Shown here: piece by piece, positions 8,927-17,380 of the stretch
How the letters are laid out: every line of letters begins with the position of its first letter
How positions within the stretch are numbered: the stretch's first letter is position 1
Assembly (NCBI GenBank): GCA_035511075.1
Contig: DATKFW010000109.1
Location: forward strand, 1 to 64,000
DNA: 64,000 nucleotides
Direction of reading: 5' to 3'
Source of the DNA: DATAUD01 sp035511075
GTDB lineage: Bacteria; Verrucomicrobiota; Verrucomicrobiia; Limisphaerales; Palsa-1400
Program-made: the position numbers and the translations under genes
Notes under the pieces: generated by a model
What the model was told of the DNA's origin: nothing
Database searches by the model: none
What the model saw: only the letters and a program-made list of their open reading frames with translations

Positions 8927-8930
8927 CGTT

Positions 8931-9218
8931 ATGTCAACATTGCTGAAATCAACCAAGCAGACAACTGGCATCGCCGTCGTGGAAGAATACGATGTTGCTG
9001 CCGATGCGAAAAGGCGGATCAGTCTCCGCCGCGCCAAAGCGAAATATTTTCGCGTCAAGGCGCTGTCGAATGGATCTTTCTTGCTGGAGCCGCGCGTGCT
9101 GGTTCCGCCCCAAGCCGTCTCCCCTCGCGTCTTGAAAATGCTGGATCAATCCGCGGAAAACTTCAAAAATGGAGTGGCCTCGCCGCCGATCGATTTGACG
9201 CCATTCCGCAAGGAATAA
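8931..9218 (+). CDS. Small antitoxin-like protein upstream of a toxin pseudogene
   Basis: A 95-residue basic protein (AADAKRRISLRRAKAKYFRVKAL) that precedes a RelE-like reading frame by 9 bp. Its position, size and palindromic operator make it the probable antitoxin; the family was not recognised. The N-terminal half could be a beta-strand DNA-binding element of AbrB type, since RRISLRRA resembles the GRITLPKA signature. The C-terminal half (PPIDLTPFRKE) would wrap the toxin. Both structural statements are inference. Confidence 0.6.
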   Translation: MSTLLKSTKQTTGIAVVEEYDVAADAKRRISLRRAKAKYFRVKALSNGSFLLEPRVLVPPQAVSPRVLKMLDQSAENFKNGVASPPIDLTPFRKE

Positions 9219-9227
9219 TCCGATGCC

Positions 9228-9630
9228 ATGCCCTTCAACCTTCGAATGGGCGTGCCCGATATGGCCGCCGTATGGTCTGACCTCTCGACTCGCAAACTCC
9301 AAGCGAGGCTGGACCTGAACGAGGAGAAATTCTTCAAGAAGCTGGTCAAAGCGCTGGGTTTCCTGGGCGATAATCCCAGGCATCCCAGTCTTGCAGACAC
9401 ATGAAATCGACACCCTGACCGCCAAATACGGATTCAAAGTATTTGAAGCGTACCTGGAAAACAGAACCCCTGCAGCCGGTCGGGTCTTTTGGGCCTATGG
9501 GCCGGATCGCGGGGAGATCACGATTCTTGGAGTTGAACCGCATCCAGACGACAAACATGCCTCTTACTCCCGAATTCGGCTTTCCAGTTTCCCACCGGTA
9601 AAACCTGAGGCTCCCAAAGGGAAAAAATAA
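9228..9630 (+). pseudogene. RelE/ParE-like toxin, interrupted by a +1 frameshift
   Basis: Frame one reads from ATG 9228 through the segment EEKFFKKLVKALGFLGDN and stops at TGA 9402-9404. A second frame continues from about 9394 with QTHEIDTLTAKYGFKVF and ends at 9630. Removing one base near 9393 joins them into a coherent 133-residue protein with a continuous alpha/beta pattern (WAYGPDRGEITILGVEPHPDD) suggestive of a compact RelE-like RNase. Both halves keep ordinary coding character, so decay is recent, or it is a sequencing error or a programmed +1 shift at CTT-G. The toxin is probably inactive if the sequence is right. Confidence 0.6.
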
Positions 9631-9702
9631 TCTTGACCGATCTGTCTGGCAGGCCACAAAAACCGCATTGCCCTCGCGCCGTCCTTCGCCCAACATCCAG
9701 CC

Positions 9703-11229
9703 ATGCTGGCCCGTGTCATGTCCGCCGCCGTCAACGGCATCGAAGCCTTTCCCGTGGAGGTGGAGGTTAATTCTGGGTGGGGAGACACGGTGGTTGTCAT
9801 CGTCGGCCTGCCGGATGTGGCGGTGAAGGAATCGCGCGACCGGGTCAGCACGGCGCTGACCAATTCCGGCTTCAAATTCCCCATGGGCCGCACGACGATC
9901 AATCTGGCCCCGGCGGATGTCAAAAAAGAGGGGCCAAGTTTCGATTTGCCCATCGCCATCGGAATGCTCGCGGCCAATGACCAGCTTCAATCGGATCGAT
10001 TGGACCATTTCATCATGATCGGGGAACTGGCTTTGACCGGACAAGTGCGGCCCGTCAAAGGGGTGCTTCCCATCGCGTGGAGGGCGCGCGCGGAAAAGAT
10101 GACCGGCGTGCTTGTCCCGGTCGAAAACGCGGCCGAAGCGGCGGTGGTGGAGGGATTGCAGGTGATCCCTGTGGATAACTTGCGGGAAGCCGTCGGTTTC
10201 CTGGAGGGCGAAATCAAGATTGAGCCGACACAGGTCGATCTGATCAGAATATTCGATCAATCGCAGGACGACGAGATGGACCTGGCGGAGGTCAAGGGCC
10301 AGGAATCGGTCAAGCGGGCATTGGAGATCGCGGCGGCAGGTGGGCACAATGTCCTATTGATCGGACCGCCAGGAACGGGAAAATCGATGCTTGCCAAACG
10401 CCTGACCACGATATTGCCGCCGCTGACGCTGGAAGAATCGCTGGAAACGACCAAGATTCACAGCATCGTCGGGCTGCTCAAACCAGGACAGGCACTGGTC
10501 ACGCGGCGACCCTTTCGCACGCCGCATCACACGGCCAGCGACGCCGGTTTGCTGGGCGGCAACACCAATCCGACGCCGGGCGAAATTTCCCTGGCGCATC
10601 ACGGCGTGTTATTTCTGGATGAATTGCCCGAGTTCAAACGCACCGTGCTGGAGACGATGCGGCAGCCGATTGAGGAGGGGCGCGTGACGATCTCTCGCGC
10701 CGCGGGCACGATGACATTCCCCGCGCAATTCATGCTGGTGGCGGCCATGAACCCGACGCCCGACGGCAAAATGCCGAATGAATCGCGGAGTTCGCCGCGT
10801 GAAATACAGAATTACCTGGGGCGCATTTCGGGGCCGTTGCTGGACCGCATTGATCTGCACATCGAGGTGCCGCAGGTGAAATTTCAGGACATCAGCAGCG
10901 AACGCACGGGCGAAACGTCGGCAGTCATCCGCCAGCGGGTGGTCGAAGCGCGCCGGCGGCAACAGGAACGGTTCGCCAAGAAGCCCGCCATCACCTGCAA
11001 CGCGCGAATGGGGCCGCGCGAACTCAAGTCCCATTGCGCGCTGGAGGAGTCAACAAAAGAACTCTTGAAGTTTGCAATGGCGGACTTGAACTTGAGCGCG
11101 CGGGCCTATGACCGCATCCTAAAGGTCGCCCGCACCATCGCGGACCTGGCCGGCGCGGACGACATCGGCGGCGACCACATCTCCGAAGCCATACAATACC
11201 GGTCGCTTGACCGCCAATTGTGGACGTGA
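9703..11229 (+). CDS. comM: YifB/ComM-family Mg-chelatase-like AAA+ ATPase
   Basis: A 508-residue protein with an N-terminal Lon-protease-like/ChlI domain (about 1-190), an AAA+ core with Walker A GPPGTGKS near residue 225 and Walker B-like VLFLDELPEFKR, and a C-terminal Mg-chelatase domain (LNLSARAYDRILKVARTIADL). ComM is a hexameric helicase that promotes branch migration during natural transformation in Vibrio; the family is widespread even where competence is unproven. No other competence gene is visible in this window. The stop overlaps the start of kdsA. Confidence 0.94.
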   Translation: MLARVMSAAVNGIEAFPVEVEVNSGWGDTVVVIVGLPDVAVKESRDRVSTALTNSGFKFPMGRTTINLAPADVKKEGPSFDLPIAIGMLAANDQLQSDRLDHFIMIGELALTGQVRPVKGVLPIAWRARAEKMTGVLVPVENAAEAAVVEGLQVIPVDNLREAVGFLEGEIKIEPTQVDLIRIFDQSQDDEMDLAEVKGQESVKRALEIAAAGGHNVLLIGPPGTGKSMLAKRLTTILPPLTLEESLETTKIHSIVGLLKPGQALVTRRPFRTPHHTASDAGLLGGNTNPTPGEISLAHHGVLFLDELPEFKRTVLETMRQPIEEGRVTISRAAGTMTFPAQFMLVAAMNPTPDGKMPNESRSSPREIQNYLGRISGPLLDRIDLHIEVPQVKFQDISSERTGETSAVIRQRVVEARRRQQERFAKKPAITCNARMGPRELKSHCALEESTKELLKFAMADLNLSARAYDRILKVARTIADLAGADDIGGDHISEAIQYRSLDRQLWT

Positions 11230-12113
11230 ATGCACTGACTCCTTGCCGTCCATATCCCTTTCCCGTACAAAGGCGTGGCTTGCTGGAAGATTCGGCCATT
11301 TGGAATTCGTTGCGGCGGTCAAAACAATTAACTTTGATCGCCGGTCCGTGCGTTATTGAAAACGAGGCGATTTGCTTCCGGGTCGCTTCCTCGCTGCGGA
11401 AGACGTGCCACAGGCTGGGGGTTAACTTCATTTTCAAGGCGAGCTACGACAAGGCCAATCGCTCCAGCGGCAAATCCTTCCGGGGGCCGGGCTTGAAAGC
11501 CGGCCTCGATGTGCTGGGCCGAATCCGCGCCAATCTCCAGGTGCCTGTCCTGACCGATGTCCACACAGAAGAGCAGGTGCAGGCGTCCGCCGAGGTCGTC
11601 GATGTCCTTCAAATCCCCGCGTTTCTCTGCCGCCAGACCGATTTGATTCTCGCGGCGGTGCGAACCGGCAAGATTGTCAATTTGAAGAAGGGCCAATTTC
11701 TCTCTCCGCTCGAAATGGGGCAGGTCGTCAAAAAAGCCGCCGGTGGTGGCGGTCGCAAACTGCTGGTGACCGAGCGCGGGACGACCTTCGGCTACAACAA
11801 CCTCGTTGCCGATATGCGGTCCATTCCGATCATGCGCGGGTTTGGCTTTCCTGTGATATTTGACGCGACGCATTCGGTGCAATTGCCGGGAGCCGGCGGA
11901 GACTGCTCCGGCGGACAGCGCGATTTGGCGCCGGTGCTTGCGCGTTGCGCGATCGCGGCGGGTGCGGACGGAGTGTTCATCGAAACGCACCCGGACCCCG
12001 AGCACGCTCTGAGCGACGGTCCCAATATGATTCCGCTCGCGCAAATGTCCCGGGTGGTGGCAGGTTTGGCTAAATTGCACGCGACCGTCCGCGCGTTGGC
12101 GGGAGCTCAATGA
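11220..12113 (+). CDS. kdsA: 3-deoxy-D-manno-octulosonate 8-phosphate synthase
   Basis: Condenses PEP with arabinose 5-phosphate to make KDO-8-phosphate, committing to the LPS inner core and so implying an LPS outer membrane. The 297 residues include LIAGPCVIE, FKASYDKANR, GPGLKAGL, DVHTEEQ, IPAFLCRQTDL, NLKKGQFL and DATHSVQLPG. The GTG at 11220 (or 11226) overlaps the comM stop. The N-terminus is about 20 residues longer than usual, so a later start is possible. First gene of a tight kdsA-lptA-lptB run. Confidence 0.95.
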   Translation: MDVNALTPCRPYPFPVQRRGLLEDSAIWNSLRRSKQLTLIAGPCVIENEAICFRVASSLRKTCHRLGVNFIFKASYDKANRSSGKSFRGPGLKAGLDVLGRIRANLQVPVLTDVHTEEQVQASAEVVDVLQIPAFLCRQTDLILAAVRTGKIVNLKKGQFLSPLEMGQVVKKAAGGGGRKLLVTERGTTFGYNNLVADMRSIPIMRGFGFPVIFDATHSVQLPGAGGDCSGGQRDLAPVLARCAIAAGADGVFIETHPDPEHALSDGPNMIPLAQMSRVVAGLAKLHATVRALAGAQ

Positions 12114-13969
12114 AAGTGGCGGCGTGCATTTGCTTGATGCTCTGGACATGCCTGCCGGTTTTCGCGCAAGTGCCCTCCGAGGCCCATCTGGCCAACAATT
12201 TCAAGGTCAGCCGTTACAGAGACACTCCGCGAGGAAAGGTTCTGGAAATGATCCTTTCGGGCAACCGCTCGACGCAGGTGGCCCGAGATGAGAGCGTGGT
12301 GACGCCATTTGAAATGATATCCTTTCGGAATGGCCAGACCAATTTAACGTCGCGAGGACCGGAATGTCATCTATTGTCCAATATCGCCTGGGACGCCGGG
12401 CATATCGAATTATTCACGCCAACCACCAATGTGTTCGTGCAGGGTGACGGATTCCTGCTCAGGGAAACCAACCAGACGCTGGTTGTCTCGAACAACGTGG
12501 AGACTCGGGTGCTGCGCTCATTGCTCAAGAGTCCCCTGTTGGGCGGCCAACGGACCAACGCGACGGACGGTCCGTGGCAGATCGTGAAAATTTATTCGCG
12601 CCGGTGCCAATTCGATTACGCTTCGAATCGGGCCGAATATTTCGGCGACGTTCACGTGGTAGACTCTCAGATGGACGTCACGTCGGATTTCCTTTTCATT
12701 CAACTCAGCACCAATGGCGGCATTGAAAACATTCTGGCGCGGCAAAATGTCATCATTACCACCACGAACAAGGGCCGCGCCACCGGCGAGACGGCGCGTT
12801 ATTACGTCACCAACGGCAGCGAAATCATGGTGTTGACGGGCAATGCCGCCTGGCACAATGGCGATCAGGAAGCCAGGGCCGAGCAGTTCACTTACGACAG
12901 CACGCGTCACATTCTCTGGGCCACAAACCACGTTCGGGTCCGCTGGCCCAACGCGTTGCAAACCGCGGCCCAGCGCCAGGCTGGCGAACCGCCGCGGGTC
13001 GATGCCAGTGGACTGCGCATTTTGTTTGCCGACGATGCCACGATGCAAATGCCTCCAACCAACGGCCCGGTGGAAAGCATGACCGCCAACGGCAACGTGA
13101 TCATCGTGAATCAGGCCGATCAAAGCAGGTCCACCGGCGATTACGCCGTATATTCAAGGGCCGAGGACCGGTTCGAATTGTCGGGCACTCCGGTCTGGTG
13201 GAATGATCGGGTAAAGGTTTATGGACAGTCGCTGACCGCGGATGTGACCAACAAGTTGTACCACGCCCGCGGCCGTGCAAAATTCGAAACCGCCACGGCC
13301 ACAAACCAGTGGCTTGTCATCTCCTCGACGAACATCGATTATCAAACCAACCTGGCAGTGTTTCGCGGGGGTGTCCGGGTCAGGCTGCTGGAAAATGGGG
13401 TGCTTCGCGACACCCTCGATTGCGATCTCCTCAACGTCGAACTGGTCAGCAACGAGGTGGCGGCAGCCATCGCCCGCGGCAATGTTCGCGGCGAAACTGC
13501 GCCGGACCGCGCTGGTAACGTCAAGACTATTGTTTGCGAAGTGCTGGTAGGACACCGTTCCCCCACCACTCTCCGGATGGAAGATTTGGAGGCCAGCAAC
13601 CACGTGGTCATCACGCAGTTCGGGAACGGCACCAACGCGCCGCGCGACACATTGAGGGCGGAGAGCGTCACCGCCGACTTCTTTGCCACCACCAACCAGA
13701 TTGAAAAGGCGGTTGCCCAACACGACGTTGTTCTCGAGCAGACCAAACTTTCCGGGAGCATTCATGCCACGGCGGCCCGGGCCGATTACACGGCGACCAA
13801 CGACCAGGTCAAACTCACTGGGGCGCCCCTGGCCATCACGGACAAGTTCGTGATCAGTGACGCCGACTACTTGATCTGGCACCCGAAGACCAACCGTTTT
13901 CGCGCCTTTGGTTGGTACAAGATTGTTCCCGCCACAACGACAACGAAAACCGGACGTCCTTCCTCTTGA
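12110..13969 (+). CDS. Large OstA/LptA-like LPS transport protein (possible LptC-LptA fusion)
   Basis: A 619-residue exported protein (signal peptide about residues 1-20, cleavage after VFA). The central and C-terminal parts have repeated beta-strand OstA-type units typical of LptA: YFGDVHVVDSQMDV, TGETARYYVTNGSEIMVLTG, RSTGDYAVYSRAEDRFEL and HATAARADYTATNDQVKLTG. LptA is about 185 residues, so this protein is more than three times longer. It may combine LptC- and LptA-like segments or form an unusually long periplasmic bridge. Its start overlaps the kdsA stop by 4 bp and lptB follows after 3 bp, which fits an LPS-export job. Confidence 0.8.
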   Translation: MKVAACICLMLWTCLPVFAQVPSEAHLANNFKVSRYRDTPRGKVLEMILSGNRSTQVARDESVVTPFEMISFRNGQTNLTSRGPECHLLSNIAWDAGHIELFTPTTNVFVQGDGFLLRETNQTLVVSNNVETRVLRSLLKSPLLGGQRTNATDGPWQIVKIYSRRCQFDYASNRAEYFGDVHVVDSQMDVTSDFLFIQLSTNGGIENILARQNVIITTTNKGRATGETARYYVTNGSEIMVLTGNAAWHNGDQEARAEQFTYDSTRHILWATNHVRVRWPNALQTAAQRQAGEPPRVDASGLRILFADDATMQMPPTNGPVESMTANGNVIIVNQADQSRSTGDYAVYSRAEDRFELSGTPVWWNDRVKVYGQSLTADVTNKLYHARGRAKFETATATNQWLVISSTNIDYQTNLAVFRGGVRVRLLENGVLRDTLDCDLLNVELVSNEVAAAIARGNVRGETAPDRAGNVKTIVCEVLVGHRSPTTLRMEDLEASNHVVITQFGNGTNAPRDTLRAESVTADFFATTNQIEKAVAQHDVVLEQTKLSGSIHATAARADYTATNDQVKLTGAPLAITDKFVISDADYLIWHPKTNRFRAFGWYKIVPATTTTKTGRPSS

Positions 13970-13972
13970 CCG

Positions 13973-14773
13973 ATGAGCGAGCCTGATCCAGGAAGGGAGT
14001 CCGGCGGGCGCCAGGGAAAAATGTCGCCGTCGGTGTCTGTCGCCACTGCGGTTCCTCTTCTTTCCACTGAGAATCTGGCCAAGGAATACAATGAACGCCA
14101 GGTTGTCAATAATGTTTCCATTTTTGTCAATGCCGGCCAGATCGTCGGTCTTCTTGGACCCAACGGCGCGGGCAAGACCACGACGTTCAACATCGTGGTG
14201 GGCATCGTGAAACCGGACGCGGGCGAGGTCATTTTCGAGGGCCAAAAAATCACGCGGCTGCCGATGCACAAGCGCGCCCGGCTAGGCATCGGATATCTGA
14301 CGCAGGAACCCTCGGTGTTCCGCAAGCTCACCGTCGAGCAAAACATCCTGGCTATTCTTGAGACGTGCGCCATCGGCGCCAGGGAGCGGGAATTGCGGCT
14401 AAAAGCTCTTCTTGACGAGCTGGACCTGGCCCGCATCGCCAAGAGCAAGGCCTACACCCTAAGCGGCGGGGAAAAACGCAGGCTGGAAATTACCCGCGCC
14501 CTGGTCACCAGCCCGAAGCTGTTGCTGCTCGACGAGCCTTTCAGCGGCATCGATCCGATTGCCGTTTACGAAGTGCAAAAGATCATTCGATTGCTCAAGG
14601 AGCGCGGACTGGGCATTTTGATAACCGATCACAACGCGCGCGAGACGCTCAAACTGGTGGACCGCGCCTATTTGATCCATCACGGCCAGGTCGTTTACGA
14701 AGGGCTCGGGCCGCAGATGCCTCACGATCCGAAGGCGCGCGAGATTTATCTGGGGCCGGAATTTAATTTGTGA
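13973..14773 (+). CDS. lptB: LPS export ABC transporter ATP-binding protein
   Basis: Cytoplasmic ATPase that powers LPS extraction by LptFG. Visible are Walker A GPNGAGKT, the Q-loop segment LTQEPSVFRKLTVEQNI, the signature LSGGEKRRLEI, Walker B LLLLDEPFSGIDP and the H-loop ITDHNARET. The closing VYEGLGPQMPHDPKAREIYLG is LptB-typical. The start may be ATG 13973 or the internal ATG near 14021, because the first 16 residues are not family-like. Confidence 0.95.
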   Translation: MSEPDPGRESGGRQGKMSPSVSVATAVPLLSTENLAKEYNERQVVNNVSIFVNAGQIVGLLGPNGAGKTTTFNIVVGIVKPDAGEVIFEGQKITRLPMHKRARLGIGYLTQEPSVFRKLTVEQNILAILETCAIGARERELRLKALLDELDLARIAKSKAYTLSGGEKRRLEITRALVTSPKLLLLDEPFSGIDPIAVYEVQKIIRLLKERGLGILITDHNARETLKLVDRAYLIHHGQVVYEGLGPQMPHDPKAREIYLGPEFNL

Positions 14774-14803
14774 GGCGCATTTCTTCCACGAGGGCGCCAG
14801 TCG

Positions 14804-15610
14804 TCAGATTTGCGAGGCCGGGGTGCGCTTGAGAAAGATACTGATGACTCGCGAGACGTTGTCTTTGTACTGCGGGTCGCCGCTTAACTTTTTCCAGACG
14901 GGCGCCTCCGAGAACCCCTTCCAATGTTTCTTGTGTTCGTCCATGTTTTCACCGGAAACCATGTAAACGAGATTGGGCATTTGCGAACCGACCAGGGTCT
15001 GGGAGAAAAAGACCGGACTCAACCCAACTTCCTGCATCAAGGGAACCTCACCGCTGTTAAACATCCGGACCTTGTTGATGCCCTTGCTTTCGCTGGGGCT
15101 TTGGTAGGTGCGCAACTCGAATATCCACGGGCTCTTGTCCGCTGACGACGGCGGCGCGGCGAGTTTTTTCATGCTCTCAAAGGCCACGTTCAGGGAGCTT
15201 TCAATGCGCTCGTAAGCCGGGTTGGATTTCGGCAGGGCCATGTAGTCGGCGGCGGCCGCCTGGTAGGTGGCGTCGGATGCCAGCCGGGAAGGGATGGCGG
15301 CAAAGACATCCAGCGAGTCGCACGGGATGAGGACATAAATCTTGTTCGTGGCGGAATCTTGCAACTCGGTGAAGACGCCGACAGGCTGGATGCCCATACG
15401 GTTGTAGGCCGGGACGGCCGCGTTTTGCCAATAATCGCTGACCAGCTTTTGTTGCTGTTCTGACTTTGTAGTGTAGACCCGCAACTCGTAATATTGCGGT
15501 TGATCGGAGTCTGCCGCGAAGGCGCGGGCCGGAATCCCAGCGATGCCGACTGCGCCGACCAGCGATGCCAACGTAATGGCGGATTGGAAAAAAGTTCGCA
15601 GGTTTACCAT
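14804..15610 (-). CDS. Exported NIPSNAP-family protein
   Basis: A 268-residue protein with a signal peptide (hydrophobic core ITLASLVGAVGIAG, cleavage near AFA-AD) and two NIPSNAP ferredoxin-like modules, one opening with YYELRVYTTKSEQQQKL (about 40) and one with IFELRTYQSPSESKGINKV (about 160). NIPSNAP proteins have no settled bacterial function; periplasmic members with two modules are frequent in planctomycetes and verrucomicrobia. I chose ATG 15610 because it gives a clean signal peptide; a longer in-frame start at 15724 adds an unconvincing N-terminus. It stands alone, convergent with lptB. Confidence 0.85.
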   Translation of the reverse strand: MVNLRTFFQSAITLASLVGAVGIAGIPARAFAADSDQPQYYELRVYTTKSEQQQKLVSDYWQNAAVPAYNRMGIQPVGVFTELQDSATNKIYVLIPCDSLDVFAAIPSRLASDATYQAAAADYMALPKSNPAYERIESSLNVAFESMKKLAAPPSSADKSPWIFELRTYQSPSESKGINKVRMFNSGEVPLMQEVGLSPVFFSQTLVGSQMPNLVYMVSGENMDEHKKHWKGFSEAPVWKKLSGDPQYKDNVSRVISIFLKRTPASQI

Positions 15611-15754
15611 GCTCGGTCGCCTTGCGGTTAAATTGGTATGTTTTGTCATCGGTGATTGGTAATGCCGTCTGGAGACTGAGGTCAACCACAAAGAAGGCCA
15701 TTGCCCGGAAAGCCGCTTTTGCAAAGACGCTGGCCCGGCGTCCGGGGCGGCCCT

Positions 15755-16423
15755 TCAAAGGAGTTTGCCAAGCTGCATTTGCAAATCTGCCACAGGCTCA
15801 ATTGGCGACGCGCCGAGATACAGCGCGTAGCGTGCTTTGAGGCGCTGCAATGTCGCAGTGTCAGCCGACGAAACTTCCAAGTCGCCGACAAAGCACTCGA
15901 AGTGGTCTTCGTAAAACCGCAGCGCGGTGCGAGAATAAAAATCATGGGGGTTCCTGGGGGCTGTCCCAGAGGCAATCGCAAGCGCTGGCACGACAACGAT
16001 TCCAGAACGAGCGCAAACGAAAACATAGGATTCAGCCGTAATGGCTAACATCTGTTTGCATTGATCTGCCAAGCGGTCCCATTCGTGGGGCGCCATGGGC
16101 AGCCCGCGTTCAATACGCCTGACCTGTGCGAGGAACCCCTTCTTGACGCGGTATTCCGGCAGTTCAAATTCCACGACGCCCAGAAAATCGGCGGTGACGG
16201 TGTTGTCCCGAGCGTTTGGACTGTGACTGGTGAGTGTCTTGGCTGTCCAGCGGACGCCTCTGTTGCTGTGGCCGTCCATTGCCGTTTTAATTCGCCCGAG
16301 CATTATGCCAGTGAACTCCGCCTGGTTTTCCGCATCGGCCATGATGTAATCGTCAACCGCTCGGTTGGCCGCGTCGGCAATCCTGCGGGCGCTATCCTGG
16401 ATGATGCGCCGGTACTTGAGCAT
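15755..16423 (-). CDS. Uncharacterised protein, possible PD-(D/E)XK nuclease-like fold
   Basis: A 222-residue protein I do not recognise as a named family. The middle reads TADFLGVVEFELPEYRVKKG followed by FLAQVRRIERG, then WDRLADQCKQMLAITAESYVFV. An Asp/Glu on one strand followed by Q-x-(K/R) on the next is reminiscent of the PD-(D/E)XK nuclease core, here with R where the catalytic K would be. That reading is inference. It lies downstream of and co-directional with the PaiB-like gene, about 150 bp apart. The start at 16423 has no obvious Shine-Dalgarno. Confidence 0.55.
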   Translation of the reverse strand: MLKYRRIIQDSARRIADAANRAVDDYIMADAENQAEFTGIMLGRIKTAMDGHSNRGVRWTAKTLTSHSPNARDNTVTADFLGVVEFELPEYRVKKGFLAQVRRIERGLPMAPHEWDRLADQCKQMLAITAESYVFVCARSGIVVVPALAIASGTAPRNPHDFYSRTALRFYEDHFECFVGDLEVSSADTATLQRLKARYALYLGASPIEPVADLQMQLGKLL

Positions 16424-16569
16424 GATGATGCAGCGATGCGGATTGATTGGGCATTGTAACCATCAAATTTTTGGATCATGCTGAGACCCCGCGTCGCTGT
16501 CAAACCAAAACGCCCGCGCTGGCAGTGGTTGGCCGCCGTCCAGGTTTGTCGCGTGGAATTGCCCGCGAC

Positions 16570-17205
16570 TCAGGCGGTTTCCCGGACGTTGCATTCGGCG
16601 AGCATCAATCGTGCAAGAGCGCGGCTGTCGTCGTCGGCGGCGCGGGAAAGCGCGTCGAACACTCCTTGAGTATCCGCGGCTGACCGGTTCTGGCCGAGTT
16701 TGAATTTGCCTTCGACGCGGGTCACGGGAATCTCGAAGGCGACGATGCCCTGGATCATCTTGTCGCGGTAGTCCTCGGGAAGGTTGCCGGGCCAGGGCTT
16801 CTCGAACGCCGACTCGAAAGCCGCCACTGTTTCCCGCAGGAGCGCGACGACACGCTCGTGGTCGCTGAAAGCCTTGGGAACTCCATACGCGTGGACGACT
16901 GCGTAGTTCCAAGTCGGAACAGCAGGCTCGGTCTGATACCACGAAGGAGAAATGTAGCTGTGCGGCCCGTGAAAAACGACGAGGGCTTCGCGCCCGGAAA
17001 CGAAATGCTGCCACTGCGGATTGGCGCGTGCCATGTGCAAAATGAGAGTGCCGTGACTGCCGCTCTCCGGGTGGTGGAGCATTGGCAGATGGCTGGCAAA
17101 CGGAGCGCCGCCGCCATCGGTGATGAGAGTGGCAAAGCTGTGAAGCCGCATAAACGCCGCGATTTTGGCAGCGTCCTCGACCCGAAACGACGATGGAATG
17201 TACAT
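16570..17205 (-). CDS. PaiB-like FMN-binding protein
   Basis: A 211-residue split-barrel flavin-binding protein of the PaiB/FMN-binding negative regulator family; in Bacillus PaiB affects sporulation and degradative enzyme genes. It has the family opening MYIPSSFRVEDAA, then FATLITDGGGAPFASHLP, ANPQWQHF, VVFHGPHSYISPSWY, VPTWNYAVVHAYG and VEGKFKLGQNRS. I chose ATG 17205 because family members start MYxPxxF; the frame extends to 17259 without support. Confidence 0.9.
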   Translation of the reverse strand: MYIPSSFRVEDAAKIAAFMRLHSFATLITDGGGAPFASHLPMLHHPESGSHGTLILHMARANPQWQHFVSGREALVVFHGPHSYISPSWYQTEPAVPTWNYAVVHAYGVPKAFSDHERVVALLRETVAAFESAFEKPWPGNLPEDYRDKMIQGIVAFEIPVTRVEGKFKLGQNRSAADTQGVFDALSRAADDDSRALARLMLAECNVRETA

Positions 17206-17380
17206 GATCGAATTAGAGAGCGCGCGGTTTAAAACAGACAACGACCCGAACTGAGCCATGCAGGGCAGGCGATGTCAACCTCGAAAGCGGACCTGAGACG
17301 GGCAGCGGCGCCTGGCGGCAAAAAATCCTCTTTTCATCCTTTAATTTGGGGATTCTTCCGTTATCATCGCGACGATTGCT

